64,000 nt of DNA. It comes from Palsa-506 sp963707065 (lineage in GTDB: Bacteria; Actinomycetota; Actinomycetes; Streptosporangiales; Streptosporangiaceae). The DNA lies in NCBI GenBank assembly GCA_963707065.1, contig CAVPPJ010000058.1:62001-126000 (forward strand), in the 5' to 3' direction. The notes below the pieces were generated by a model. The model was not told the DNA's origin. It was given only the letters and a program-made list of their open reading frames with translations, and searched no databases. Shown in pieces: positions 44,460 through 53,435 of the stretch. A program made the position numbers and the translations under genes. Positions within the stretch are counted from its first letter, which is position 1; each line of letters starts with the position of its first letter.

Positions 44460-46054
44460 TCTGCCCTGGCTTCCGCGCGAAGCTCGCCAGGCGCGGCGAC
44501 TTCGGCGGGCGGCTCGGACTGGCGCGGCAGGAACGCAAGTCCCAGCAGGGCAGCCGTGACAGCGATGCCGGCGCAGACCCACAGCATGACGTCCATGCCA
44601 TGCACGTAGGCGACGCCCACGGTATGCAGCAGGGACTCTGACTGAGCGGCGTGCGCCACCGCGACCCCGCCGGCCACGCTGCTGCGGGCGGCCGCCGCGC
44701 TCGCAGCCGGGAGGCCGGTGACCGTGAGCCCGCCCCGGTAGGCGGAATTGAGCACGGTGCCCAGGACAGCCACCCCGATGGTGGCGCCGACCTGCCGCAT
44801 CGCGGTGATCAGCGCGGAGCCTGAGCCGCTGCGCTCGGGCGTGAGCGCGCCGAGGGCCGCGTTCAGGGCCGTCGGCATCGCGATGCCGAGCCCGAGGCCG
44901 GTGACGGCGAACCAGGCAGCGCCGAAGCCGGTGCCGCTCGTGATGGTGGTGCCCGCGCCGGCCGCCAGGCCCGCGGCCATCACGGCGAACCCGACGGTGA
45001 CCAGTACCTTGGCGTTGACCAGCGGCGCCCCGGGCGGGTCGCCCGCCGGAGTCTTGGCGGGAGTCTGCAGCCGCTGCCCGACGGCGAGGCCCACGGCAAG
45101 GCCGCCGATCAGCGGCAGCAGCCGCAGGCCGCTGCCGAGTGAGTCGATGCCGCGGACGTCCCGGAAGTACTGCGGAACCCCGAACAAGATCCCGAACAGG
45201 GCAAACGAGATCATCGTCGACAATGTCGTGCCCCAGGTGAAGCTGGCCGACCGGAACAACGTCAGGTCGATCAGCGGATGGCCGTTTGCCCGCCTCGTGA
45301 CGCGGCGCTCCCAGCAGACAAACGCGGCCAGCGCCACGGCTCCGGCGGCCATCGTGACAACGGCAGTTCCGTCGCTCCAGCCGTTCTGCCCGGCCTTGAT
45401 AACGCCGTAGGTGAGCGCCGCAAGGCCGCCGCTGGACAGCAGGACGCCGGGCACGTCCAGTCGCAGCCGCCGTTCGCTGCGGGATTCCGGCATCAGCGTC
45501 ACGACGGCGATCAGCGCGATCACGACTACCGGGACGTTGATCAGGAATACTGAGCCCCACCAGAAGTGATCGAGTAGCCAGCCGCCGAGCAGCGGCCCGA
45601 TCGGGAAGCCGAGGAACGTGGCACCGCCCACCGCGGCAATGGCCCGTGGCCTTTCCGCGGCGGTGAACAGCACCGGGATGACCGCCAGCGACAGCGGCAG
45701 GATGACCGCGGCGGCGAGGCCGAGCACTGTCCTGGCAGCGATGAGCTCACCGGCTGAGTCCGAGTACGCGCAGGCCAGCGACGCCGCGCCAAACACGACG
45801 AGAGCGCCGGTGAGCAGCTTCTTGCGGCCGAACCGGTCGCCGAGCAGCCCCGCCGGGAGCAGTGCCGCCGCCAGGGCCAGGCTGTACGCGTCGACGAACC
45901 ATTGCAGGTCGCCGGTCGATGCGTGCAAGTCAGCCGCGAGGGTGGGCAGCGCCAGGTTGAGGACCGTCAGGTCAAGGCCGACAACGAGAACGCTCAGCGC
46001 GAGGGCGCCGAGAGCCCACCACCGGCGGGTGTCCGAGCGATTCATGCTAGTCAC
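44456..46054 (-). CDS. DHA2-type MFS drug efflux transporter (14 helices, EmrB/QacA)
   Basis: 532 residues. First helix VVGLDLTVLNLALPTLAADL includes motif D1, loop motif GLLGDRFGRKKLL is motif A, and VIPVLFTAAERPRAIA precedes motif C FPIGPLLGGWLLDHF. Proton-driven export of drugs or other toxic compounds. Transcribed from a TTGACA promoter and coupled to the downstream TetR gene. Confidence 0.92.
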   Translation of the reverse strand: MTSMNRSDTRRWWALGALALSVLVVGLDLTVLNLALPTLAADLHASTGDLQWFVDAYSLALAAALLPAGLLGDRFGRKKLLTGALVVFGAASLACAYSDSAGELIAARTVLGLAAAVILPLSLAVIPVLFTAAERPRAIAAVGGATFLGFPIGPLLGGWLLDHFWWGSVFLINVPVVVIALIAVVTLMPESRSERRLRLDVPGVLLSSGGLAALTYGVIKAGQNGWSDGTAVVTMAAGAVALAAFVCWERRVTRRANGHPLIDLTLFRSASFTWGTTLSTMISFALFGILFGVPQYFRDVRGIDSLGSGLRLLPLIGGLAVGLAVGQRLQTPAKTPAGDPPGAPLVNAKVLVTVGFAVMAAGLAAGAGTTITSGTGFGAAWFAVTGLGLGIAMPTALNAALGALTPERSGSGSALITAMRQVGATIGVAVLGTVLNSAYRGGLTVTGLPAASAAAARSSVAGGVAVAHAAQSESLLHTVGVAYVHGMDVMLWVCAGIAVTAALLGLAFLPRQSEPPAEVAAPGELRAEARAE

Positions 46055-46059
46055 CTTCT

Positions 46060-46111
46060 TTCAACGGCCTCTCTTAAGTGAATGTTACAAGTATTTGAAA
46101 GTGACTGTCAA
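46060..46111 (-). promoter_or_regulatory. Promoter and repressor region of the MFS-tetR operon
   Basis: On the minus strand, -35 TTGACA (46111-46106) and -10-like TGTAAC (46089-46084) are 16 bp apart, a rare strong match in this genome. TCACTT occurs twice with about two turns between (near 46103 and 46079), and AGTCAC/GTGACT arms flank the start. These are candidate TetR contacts. RBS GAAGGTG precedes the ATG at 46054. Confidence 0.5.
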
Positions 46112-46263
46112 AATGATCGGCGAAGGCCGCCGGCCGCCGTCGCGATGCAGCCGCGTCCGCCGCATTGATCGCCAGGTGGGGGGCATAGTGCCCCGCATAG
46201 CCACCGTCGGAACCCAGGTACATTGCTAGCTGGGGAGTTGTCCCGTCCGGAAGGAGCCTTACC

Positions 46264-46800
46264 GTGTCCCGCGTACGTCGGGTATTCGCAGGCGTCAACG
46301 GGTCGCCAGGCAGTCTGCAGGCGCTCAGGTATGCGGCGGGCCTGGCCCGCTTGCACGACTCGGCGCTGATTCCTGTCCTCGCCTGGATCCCGCCGGGCGG
46401 TGACCTCGCTGACCGCCGCGGCCCGTCCCTTTACCTGCGCCAAGTCTGGAAGGATGCCGCCTGGCAGCGGCTCTGGAGCGCGATCGAGCTGGCCTTCGGG
46501 GAAGTGCCGCCCGGGCTGCCCGTCGAGCCACTCGTGGTCCGCGGCGACGCGGGCAGTGTCCTGGTGCGCGTCGCTGACTCCGAGGATGACCTGCTCGTCG
46601 TCGGGGCCGGACGCCGGGGCGCGTTCGGCCGCATGACGTCATGCCGGGTTAGCCGCTACTGCCTGGCGCACGCAGCCTGCCCGGTGGTGGCCGTCCCCCC
46701 GTCGGCGCTGGCTCAGATGGGCCGCGGGCTGCGCGGCTGGGCCTTCCGGCACCGTCACCTGAGCCTGGACCGGGCGAGCCTGCCTGCTGGCGGGGGCTGA
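46264..46800 (+). CDS. Universal stress protein family
   Basis: 178 residues from GTG 46264 with GAAGGAGC upstream. VFAGVNGSPGSLQALRYAAGLARLHDSALIPVLAW is the UspA N-terminus; DLLVVGAGRRGAFGRM...VSRYCLAHAACPVVAVP is the G-x2-G-x9-G nucleotide-binding motif with some changes. Carries a short basic C-terminal extension. Divergent from the MFS pump. Confidence 0.85.
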   Translation: MSRVRRVFAGVNGSPGSLQALRYAAGLARLHDSALIPVLAWIPPGGDLADRRGPSLYLRQVWKDAAWQRLWSAIELAFGEVPPGLPVEPLVVRGDAGSVLVRVADSEDDLLVVGAGRRGAFGRMTSCRVSRYCLAHAACPVVAVPPSALAQMGRGLRGWAFRHRHLSLDRASLPAGGG

Positions 46801-46989
46801 CCGCGCGACTGCGGTACAGGCGGGCCTGACCGGACGACTGCGGCAGTGGCGGCGCCTGAGGCAGACTGCGCTACTGACGGGGCCCGGCCGGGGAAACGCG
46901 GCCTTCCTGCTGGCGAACGCGGGCCGCGGTGGCCGAACGCTGCCGGGACGGGAGACAATTGCCGCAGGACCCACGCCAGGGAGGACGCT

Positions 46990-47511
46990 GTGCCACAGCC
47001 AGAAGGCAAGGAACTCGAGGACATCAGGGCGCGCCGCGAACGGCTGCGCCAGCAGTACCTGCGCCCGGAAAGCGAGCGGCCGCACAGCACCGTGCGCGGC
47101 GTGCACCATCTCGCGCTGATCTGCCGTGACACCGAGGAGACGATCAAGTTTTACCAGGAGTTCCTCGGATTCCCGCTGGTGGAACTGGTGGAGAACCGGG
47201 ACTACTCCGGCTCCAACCACTTCTTCTTCGATATCGGGAACCACAACCTGCTCGGGTTCTTCGACTTCCCCGGCCATGACCATCCTGCGTTCAGCGAGAC
47301 CATCGGCGCGGTGCAGCACCTCGCGATCTCCATCTCGGCTGAGCAATTCGAGGCGGCCAAGAAGAAGCTGGACCAGGCCGGGGTCGACTACCTCGGGCCG
47401 GACCGCGGAGTCATGGACAGCATGTACTTCCGCGACCCGAACGGCGTCGGGCTTGAGCTCTACCAGGAGGAACTTGGCATCTTCAACGGGGAGCGGATCC
47501 TGGACTACTAG
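46990..47511 (+). CDS. VOC family dioxygenase-like protein
   Basis: 173 residues from GTG 46990. GVHHLALICRDTEETIKFYQEFLGFPLVELVENRDY, FFDIGNHNLLGFFDF, VQHLAISISAEQFEAAKKKLDQAGVDYLG and YFRDPNGVGLELYQEE make a complete VOC domain. Ligands HH at the first strand, H in QHLAI and E in LELYQ fit a Fe/Zn type-I extradiol or glyoxalase-like centre. N-terminal 30 residues are helical. Confidence 0.85.
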   Translation: MPQPEGKELEDIRARRERLRQQYLRPESERPHSTVRGVHHLALICRDTEETIKFYQEFLGFPLVELVENRDYSGSNHFFFDIGNHNLLGFFDFPGHDHPAFSETIGAVQHLAISISAEQFEAAKKKLDQAGVDYLGPDRGVMDSMYFRDPNGVGLELYQEELGIFNGERILDY

Positions 47512-47523
47512 CGGGGCTCGCGC

Positions 47524-47964
47524 CTAGCGGAGTTCACGCCGGATGACCAGCCGCAGGCCGGACCAGACCTGGTCGATAGCGCAGACCTTGTTATCGACCA
47601 GGCCGGTCGGCAGGGCGATCTCGCGCACGACCTGGTCGGACATGTCGGTGGGGACCTTCGATGCCCGCTTGGGCCAGGCGATCCACAGCCCGCAGGCCGG
47701 GGCCATCCGGGCGCGCAGCCGGTCCAGCCGTGCCGCCAGCTCCGCGCGCTGGACCACGAAGAAAACGATCACGTCAAGCGGCACGTCACCGCCGAGGCCG
47801 GCCTGCACGGTCACCCGCTCGGGCAGTGGCTCCAGGCTGTCGGCGAATCCAGGCGGAGCACCGATCAGGGCTGTCGTATGGCCGGGCTTGATGCCGAGCT
47901 TCCTCGGCAACGGCGTCCCCGAGTAACCGGCGGGCGGCCTTCGTCCAACCGGGTCCGCCGCCAT
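47524..47964 (-). CDS. DUF3052 family protein
   Basis: 146 residues. AAGYSGTPLPRKLGIKPGHTTALIGAPPGFADSLEPLPERVTV is the family hallmark, followed by PLDVIVFFVVQRAELAARLDRLRARMAPACGLWIAWPKRASKVPTDMSD. Common in actinobacteria; function unknown. Converges on the VOC gene with a 12-bp gap. Confidence 0.88.
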   Translation of the reverse strand: MAADPVGRRPPAGYSGTPLPRKLGIKPGHTTALIGAPPGFADSLEPLPERVTVQAGLGGDVPLDVIVFFVVQRAELAARLDRLRARMAPACGLWIAWPKRASKVPTDMSDQVVREIALPTGLVDNKVCAIDQVWSGLRLVIRRELR

Positions 47965-48030
47965 GGTCTCCCACCTCCGGGAATGTCATCTTGTCACCAA
48001 CTTGTAACGGGCGTCAGGCACAACAGAGGA

Positions 48031-48405
48031 ATGAGCGCGCGGCCCGAGCGTCCACCCGACCCACACCTGCCTGGCCTGCTTGAGCTGGCAGGCGATGAGG
48101 CGGTGCTGCCTGCCGGGAGCAGGCTTGCCGACGAGGAACGGCCCGGCCGGCAGTGCTTCGTGATCATCGACGGCCGTGCGGCGGTCGAGCGGGGCGGAAC
48201 GCAGGTGCGCAGCCTCGGCAGCGGTGACTTCGTCGGCGACGTCGATGCGTCCGGCGGACCGCAGCCGCCTGCGGGCGTCACCGTCCGGCTGGAGACCCGC
48301 GCGCGCGTGCTGGTCATCGATACCGCCCGGCTGGCTGCGCTGATCGAGGCGGAACCCGCGCTGGCTGCTGCCTGGCGCTCGCTGATCAACGGGACGAAGG
48401 GATGA
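48031..48405 (+). CDS. Single-domain cNMP-binding-like (CRP/cyclic-nucleotide fold) protein
   Basis: 124 residues from ATG 48031 with CAGAGGA upstream. EAVLPAGSRLADEERPGRQCFVIIDGRAAVERGGTQVRSLGSGDFVGDVDASGG is the CRP jelly-roll pattern, ending with LETRARVLVIDTARLAALIEAEPALAAAW. The phosphate-binding cassette Arg-Ser/Thr is not obvious, so ligand binding is uncertain. No DNA-binding domain. A signal or docking protein without identified partner. Confidence 0.75.
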   Translation: MSARPERPPDPHLPGLLELAGDEAVLPAGSRLADEERPGRQCFVIIDGRAAVERGGTQVRSLGSGDFVGDVDASGGPQPPAGVTVRLETRARVLVIDTARLAALIEAEPALAAAWRSLINGTKG

Positions 48406-48407
48406 CG

Positions 48408-48566
48408 AGGATGAGCGAGCAGCTCCCCGCAGGCCGGGGATCACTACGGGCCTGGTCTCCGGCGCGGCGGCCGCGGCGGCGAACCCGGTAGCCAGCTCGT
48501 TCACGATCTAACTGACCGCGGCCGTCACGCTGTCACTCGGGGTTGGCTATTTCATTGCCGGATAGG
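48408..48566 (+). pseudogene. Possible broken small membrane protein
   Basis: One frame reads TTGLVSGAAAAAANPVASSFTI, a TAA stop, then LTAAVTLSLGVGYFIAG and TAG. The second piece is a plausible transmembrane helix. A competing frame from ATG 48411 gives 26 residues only. With no homologue in mind I call it a likely broken small gene, or chance. Confidence 0.25.
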
Positions 48567-48587
48567 CCGCCGGCCCGTTAGCTCTTC

Positions 48588-49127
48588 TTAGGAGGCGACG
48601 GCCGGATAGCTGAAGCCGCCGGGCCGGCCGTTATGGTCGGCGATCAGGCCGGCCAGTGTCGAGATGGCGATCTCAGCCGGCGTGTGCGAGCCGATGTTGA
48701 GGCCGATCGGCCGGTGCACGCGAGCGATCTCGCCGGCTGGCACGCCGAGCCCGGCGAGCGCGGGGATGTGCGGCGCCGGGTGATTTGCCTTGCCCATCAC
48801 TCCCACCCAGCGTGCCTGGGTGGCCAGCGCATCGCGGAGCATGGCGCCGAGCTCCGGCCGGTGGTGATCGGTGACGACCACATCAGCGGCATCGTCGAGC
48901 GCCGCGGGCAGCTGAGTCTCCGCGGTGAGACCCGAGTTCCGCGCGGACTCGGCCTGCCCGGCGTCAGGCTCCACCAGCACGGTGCGGAATCCGGCGTCAC
49001 GGCCGAAATGCAGCAGGTAGCTTGCCACCGGCGAGAAGAACACCGCGACGAGCGTCCGCCCGTTCGCGACCAGGGGGGCATGCCCGTGCGCGACAGCGCA
49101 GGCCGGGTCCTCGTGTGGGCTCGTCAT
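48588..49127 (-). CDS. XdhC Rossmann-domain protein (molybdenum hydroxylase maturation)
   Basis: 179 residues from ATG 49127 (MTSPHED). LVAVFFSPVASYLLHFGRDAGFRTVLVEPDAG, DDAADVVVTDHHRPELGAMLRDALATQARWVGVMGKANH, and HRPIGLNIGSHTPAEIAISTLAGLIA are the C-terminal Rossmann part of XdhC/CoxI. The N-terminal XdhC_CoxI domain with its Cys is missing. XdhC proteins insert the sulfurated Mo cofactor into xanthine dehydrogenase-type enzymes. Divergent from a molbindin gene. Confidence 0.85.
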   Translation of the reverse strand: MTSPHEDPACAVAHGHAPLVANGRTLVAVFFSPVASYLLHFGRDAGFRTVLVEPDAGQAESARNSGLTAETQLPAALDDAADVVVTDHHRPELGAMLRDALATQARWVGVMGKANHPAPHIPALAGLGVPAGEIARVHRPIGLNIGSHTPAEIAISTLAGLIADHNGRPGGFSYPAVAS

Positions 49128-49273
49128 GTTCCCGAGCTTGCCATGGCCGCCGCCGCAGCGCGAAACGCGGGCGGCCTGATGACCGGCCCGTTGGATACTC
49201 CGGCATGATGTGACTGCCGTCCGCCGGCCGGCGAACGCAAATCCGTCAGCACAGAACGGGACACGAGACCGAC

Positions 49274-49483
49274 ATGAAGCTAAGCGCACGGAACCAGATC
49301 AACGCGCGGGTCGTGGGCATCACCCGTGGTGAGGCGACCGCGAACGTGGAACTCGACGCGGGCGGCACCCGCCTGGTGGCCTCGATCACCGTCGAGGCAA
49401 CTAACGAACTGGGGCTGGCCGAGGGCCAGCAGGTGATCGCGGTGGTCAAGGCATCGGACGTGATCCTGGCCGTCGCGGACTGA
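49274..49483 (+). CDS. Molbindin-type TOBE domain molybdate-binding protein
   Basis: 69 residues. MKLSARNQINARVVGITRGEATANVELDAGG and SITVEATNELGLAEGQQVIAVVKASDVILAV are the Mop/TOBE molybdate-binding domain. Stand-alone Mop proteins store or buffer molybdate in the cytoplasm as hexamers. Next to the divergent XdhC-type gene it forms a small molybdenum island, though no Mo enzyme is in view. Confidence 0.9.
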   Translation: MKLSARNQINARVVGITRGEATANVELDAGGTRLVASITVEATNELGLAEGQQVIAVVKASDVILAVAD

Positions 49484-49510
49484 CCGCGGACGGCGGCCCG
49501 AGCCCGGGCG

Positions 49511-51202
49511 CTAGCCGGCCAGGATCACCCGGACGGCCTCGCGGAGCGGGTTCATCCGGTCCTGGGCCGCCCGCCGTGCCTGCACCAGCCGCCCGCCGCG
49601 CACCGGCTCGACTACCTCCAGGTACGCCTTGATCTTCGGCTCGGTGCCGCTCGGCCGGATGACGACCCTGGCGCCCGCGAGCCGGTAGCTGAGCACGTCC
49701 GACGGCGGCAGTTCCGGTGACCCGCCGGCCAGGTCGGCGATCGAGGTCACCGTGGCGCCGCCGAACGCTGCCGGGGGCGCGGACCGCAGCCGCGCCATGA
49801 TGTCAGGCGGCGCACTGATCCGCAGGGTGAGCTGCCCGGTCAGGTGCACGCCGTGCGCTTCCTCCAGCGCGTCGTAGGCATCCAGCAGCGACTCGCCGGC
49901 GGCCCTGGCCCTGGCCGCGAGGCTGAGCACGGCAAGCGCAGCCCCGATGCCGTCCTTGTCCCGCACCGCGGTGCCGATGGTGTAGCCGAGCGCCTCCTCA
50001 TAACCGAAGGTGAAACGGAGGTCCCGTCGCCCGTCACCGGCCCTGACGATCCACTTGAACCCGGTCAGCGTCTCGGCGTAACAGGCACCGGCCGACGCGG
50101 CGATGCTGGCCAGCAGGGTGCCGGACACCACTGTCGTCGCGACCAGCCGGTGCCAGGGGTCTGGCGCCGCGGATGTGCGTTCAAGAACGTAGGCACCAAG
50201 CAGGGCGCCGAGCTGGTCCCCGGTCAGCGCCCGCCAGCCGCCGGCGGCGCGCGGATCGGGGACGGCGACGGCCAGCCGGTCGCCGTCCGGGTCGTTGGCG
50301 ACCACGAGATCCGCGCCTGACTCGCGGGCCTGGGCCAGCGCCAGGTCAAGCGCGCCGGGCTCCTCGGGGTTCGGGAAGGCGACCGTCGGGAAGTCGGGGT
50401 CGGGTGCTGCCTGGGCCGCGACTACGTCCGGGGCCGGGAAGCCCGCCTGCTCGAACGCCCGCAGGGCGAGCCCGGCGGCAACCCCGTGCAGCGGGGTGTA
50501 AACGAACCGCAGCCCGGCGGCGCCGGCCGGGGCGCGGAACGGCGCGGTGACCGCAGCCAGGTAGGCGCCAGCGACCTCGTCCCCGTGCCGGATGATCAGC
50601 GGGCTGCCCGGGTCCGCGACGGGCACCTGCGCCAGCGGCCCGAGCGCGCGGATGGCGGCCTCGATCTCGGTGTCGGCCGGCGGCACGATCTGCGCCCCGT
50701 CCGCCAGGTAGAGCTTGTAGCCGTTGTCGGCGGGCGGGTTGTGGCTCGCGGTGATCATGATGCCGGCCGCCGCAGACAGATATCGGACAGCGAACGCCAG
50801 CAGCGGCGTGGGCTGACGCGGCGGCAGCAGGTGCACCCGCAGGCCCGCCCCGGCGAGCACCCGGGCCGCCTCATCGGCGAACTCGTCCGATCGGTGCCTG
50901 GCGTCGCAGCCGATAACAACGCTGGCCCCTGACGAGCTGCCCGGACGTGCGCGCAGCCAGCCGGCCAGGGCTGCGGTCGCGCCGCGGACGACCGCTCTGT
51001 TCATCCGGTTCGGCCCGGCGGCGACGGCACCGCGCAGCCCCGCAGTGCCGAACTCCAGCCGCCCGGCGAACCGGGCGGCCAGCTCCGCCCCTGCCGCCGG
51101 GCTGTCATCGGCCAGCAGCGCGCGCAACTCGCCGGCGTCGCGCTCATCCGGGTCGTCGGCGATCCACGCGCCGACCCTCCCGCGGAGGTCCGGGGAGATC
51201 AC
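49511..51202 (-). CDS. Phospho-sugar mutase (phosphopentomutase/phosphohexomutase superfamily)
   Basis: 563 residues from GTG 51202, 1 nt after the PNP stop. Catalytic phosphoserine loop TASHNP, metal loop DPDGDRL, sugar loop GYEEALGY and phosphate loop RPSGTEPKIKAYLE are all intact. The family includes phosphoglucomutase, phosphomannomutase and phosphopentomutase. Being last in a nucleoside-transporter/PNP operon, the likely job is to convert (deoxy)ribose 1-phosphate into the 5-phosphate (inference from context). Confidence 0.87.
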   Translation of the reverse strand: MISPDLRGRVGAWIADDPDERDAGELRALLADDSPAAGAELAARFAGRLEFGTAGLRGAVAAGPNRMNRAVVRGATAALAGWLRARPGSSSGASVVIGCDARHRSDEFADEAARVLAGAGLRVHLLPPRQPTPLLAFAVRYLSAAAGIMITASHNPPADNGYKLYLADGAQIVPPADTEIEAAIRALGPLAQVPVADPGSPLIIRHGDEVAGAYLAAVTAPFRAPAGAAGLRFVYTPLHGVAAGLALRAFEQAGFPAPDVVAAQAAPDPDFPTVAFPNPEEPGALDLALAQARESGADLVVANDPDGDRLAVAVPDPRAAGGWRALTGDQLGALLGAYVLERTSAAPDPWHRLVATTVVSGTLLASIAASAGACYAETLTGFKWIVRAGDGRRDLRFTFGYEEALGYTIGTAVRDKDGIGAALAVLSLAARARAAGESLLDAYDALEEAHGVHLTGQLTLRISAPPDIMARLRSAPPAAFGGATVTSIADLAGGSPELPPSDVLSYRLAGARVVIRPSGTEPKIKAYLEVVEPVRGGRLVQARRAAQDRMNPLREAVRVILAG

Positions 51203-51203
51203 G

Positions 51204-52170
51204 TCAGCCGATCCCCGGCAGGATCGCCGCCAGCAGCGAGCCCATCCTGGCCGAGGCGGCCCGGCCGGCCGCGATCACCTCCTGGTGATCGAGTCCGCTC
51301 GGCGCCAGGCCCGCCGCCAGGTTCGTGACCAGCGAGATCGCCAGTACCTCGGCGCCGAGGTGGCGGGCGGCGATGGCCTCAAGCACGGTGGACATGCCCA
51401 CCAGGTCGGCGCCCAGCCCGCGCAGCATGGTGATCTCGGCCGGGGTCTCGTAGTGCGGTCCCGGCAGGGCCGCGTAGACGCCCTCGGCAAGACCAGGGTC
51501 GGCGCGGGTGGCCAGTTCCCGCAGCCGCGGCGAGTACAGGCCGGTGAGGTCAGTGAACCGGGACGGGTAGCCGTCCGGGGGCGGCGGTCCGGCCAGCGGG
51601 GAGCGTGCCGTCAGGTTGAGGTGATCACGGATCAGGACCGGCTGCCCGACGTGATACCCGGCCCGGATGCCCCCGGCCGCGTTGGTGAGGACGACTGTCC
51701 GGCAGCCCGCCGCCATGGCTGTCCGCACCCCGTGCACCACGGTCTGGACGGGGTGGCCCTCATACAGGTGCGTCCGGCCGAGGAAGACAAGCACCCGGTG
51801 GCCGCCGATGGCCAGCGAGCGCACGACGGGGGAGTGCCCGGGCACGGTGGGCGGCGGGAACCCGCCGAGATCGGCCAGCGGCACCTCGGCCGTGGCGTGC
51901 TCCGCGGGCTGTCCATGGTCCGCGGAGCGGGCGTGGCCCGCCGGGCCGGCCGTGTGCTCGCTCGCGCGCGCCGGACGCGAGCGCGTCGGCCGCGGGCGCC
52001 CAGCCGGAGCCGAGGACGATGGCCACGTCATGCTGGCGCTGGCCGGTGCGCTCAGCCAGGACAGCAGCGCTCGCGGCCGCGGCGGCGTACGGATCACCTG
52101 ACGCTGCGGCATACGGGTCGTCTGCCGCCGGGCCGCGAGCCGGACTGCCGGCGGGTGCGTCGCTGCTCAA
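51204..52170 (-). CDS. Purine nucleoside phosphorylase, one frameshift in a GC repeat
   Basis: The N-terminal part (52170 to ~51965: AERTGQRQHDVAIVLGSGWAPAADALASG) and the rest (to 51204: AEVPLADLGGF..., VLTNAAGGI, LPGPHYETPAE, GMSTVLEAIAARHLG) are in different frames. They meet at a CG dinucleotide run, 51961-51972; one base there restores about 320 residues. Phosphate-binding GSG, TNAAGG and the MSTVxE motif identify family-2 trimeric PNP. It splits purine nucleosides to base and pentose 1-phosphate. Start ATG overlaps the permease stop (ATGA). Confidence 0.85.
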
Positions 52171-53435
52171 GCCTTCACGTACGGTTTCCCGTCGGCGGCC
52201 GGCGGCCGGACCTTGCCGACCAGGCCGGCCACCGCGACGATCGTCGCGGCATACGGGGCCATCAGCAGGATGTTGGAGGGGATCGGGACGTTGATCGTCG
52301 ACAGGGTGGACTGCAGGGAGTTGGCAAAGCCGAAGAGCAGCGCCGCCGCGGTCGCGCCCAGCGGGGTCCAGCGGCCGAAGATCATCGCGGCGAGGGCGAT
52401 GTAGCCAAGGCCGGAAGACATGTCCTTGCTGAATGTCCCGGACTGCCCGACGGTCAGGTAAGCCCCGCCGATGCCGGCGATCAGGCCGCCCATGATGACA
52501 TTGCTGTACCTGGTCGCCAGCACCCGGATTCCGACTGTGTCAGCGGCGACCGGATGCTCCCCGACGGCCCGGACTCGCAGCCCCCACCGGGTATTGAACA
52601 GGCCGACCTGCACCAGGAAGATCATCGCGTACATGATGTAAAGGAAGATCGTCGAGTCGAAGAAGATGGGCCCGATGATCGGGATATCGCCGAGCACCGG
52701 GATCTTCACGCTCGTGCTGAACGTCAGCCCGGCGTTCAGGTTCGGGTGCGTGGTCAGTACCCGGTCGTAGAGATAGCCGGTGAGCCCGGAGACCAGCACG
52801 TTGAGCACGACGCCGAGGATGATCTGGTCGACCAGGTAGCGGATCGCGAACAACGCCAGCACCAGGCCGAGCACCCCTCCGGCCAGCGCCCCGGCGATCA
52901 GGCCGAACCACAGCCCGAACGCGCTCGCCACCACGGCGGCGGCGAACGCGCCGAGCAGCAGCTGGCCCTCGATCGCGATGTTGATCACGCCGGACCGCTC
53001 GCACATGCAGCCGGCCAGGGCGCCGAGCACCAGCGGGACAGAGAGGCTCAGCGTGCTCTGCAGCAGATTGACCACGTTCAGCGGGATGGCGCTGCCCGCG
53101 TAGGCCCAGGAGAGCAGCGAGATCACGAAAAAGATCAGCACCAGGCCGATGCTCACGCGCTTGACCCAGGTGGACACGTCAGCCACGATCCGCAGCACGC
53201 CGAGCGCGATCGATGCCGCGCCGAGCACGTAAGCCACCTGCGCTGCCGGGACGTGGATGGGCGGCACGCTGATGGACGCTCCGGGCGCGGACAGCACGAA
53301 CGTCGCGTCGCCCTTGTGCGCGTGCATGCCGAACAGGAAGATGTCGATCAGCCCGAACAGGATGAACGTGCCGGCCGCGGTAGCGCGCCGGTTGATCGTG
53401 ACCGGGGCCCGGGTCACGGTGGCCAGGGCGGTCAC
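52167..53435 (-). CDS. Nucleoside ABC transporter permease 2 (BmpD/NupQ-type)
   Basis: 422 residues from GTG 53435, overlapping permease 1 as GTGA. About ten helices, with the branched-chain/ribose-type permease core: PLVLGALAGCMCERSGVINIAIEGQLLLGAF, TRWGLRVRAVGEHPVAADTVGI, and GGAYLTVGQSGTFSKDMSSGLGYIALAAMIFG. The long extra N-terminal region (~110 residues, two more helices) is unusual for the family. Forms the channel with permease 1. Confidence 0.9.
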   Translation of the reverse strand: MTALATVTRAPVTINRRATAAGTFILFGLIDIFLFGMHAHKGDATFVLSAPGASISVPPIHVPAAQVAYVLGAASIALGVLRIVADVSTWVKRVSIGLVLIFFVISLLSWAYAGSAIPLNVVNLLQSTLSLSVPLVLGALAGCMCERSGVINIAIEGQLLLGAFAAAVVASAFGLWFGLIAGALAGGVLGLVLALFAIRYLVDQIILGVVLNVLVSGLTGYLYDRVLTTHPNLNAGLTFSTSVKIPVLGDIPIIGPIFFDSTIFLYIMYAMIFLVQVGLFNTRWGLRVRAVGEHPVAADTVGIRVLATRYSNVIMGGLIAGIGGAYLTVGQSGTFSKDMSSGLGYIALAAMIFGRWTPLGATAAALLFGFANSLQSTLSTINVPIPSNILLMAPYAATIVAVAGLVGKVRPPAADGKPYVKA

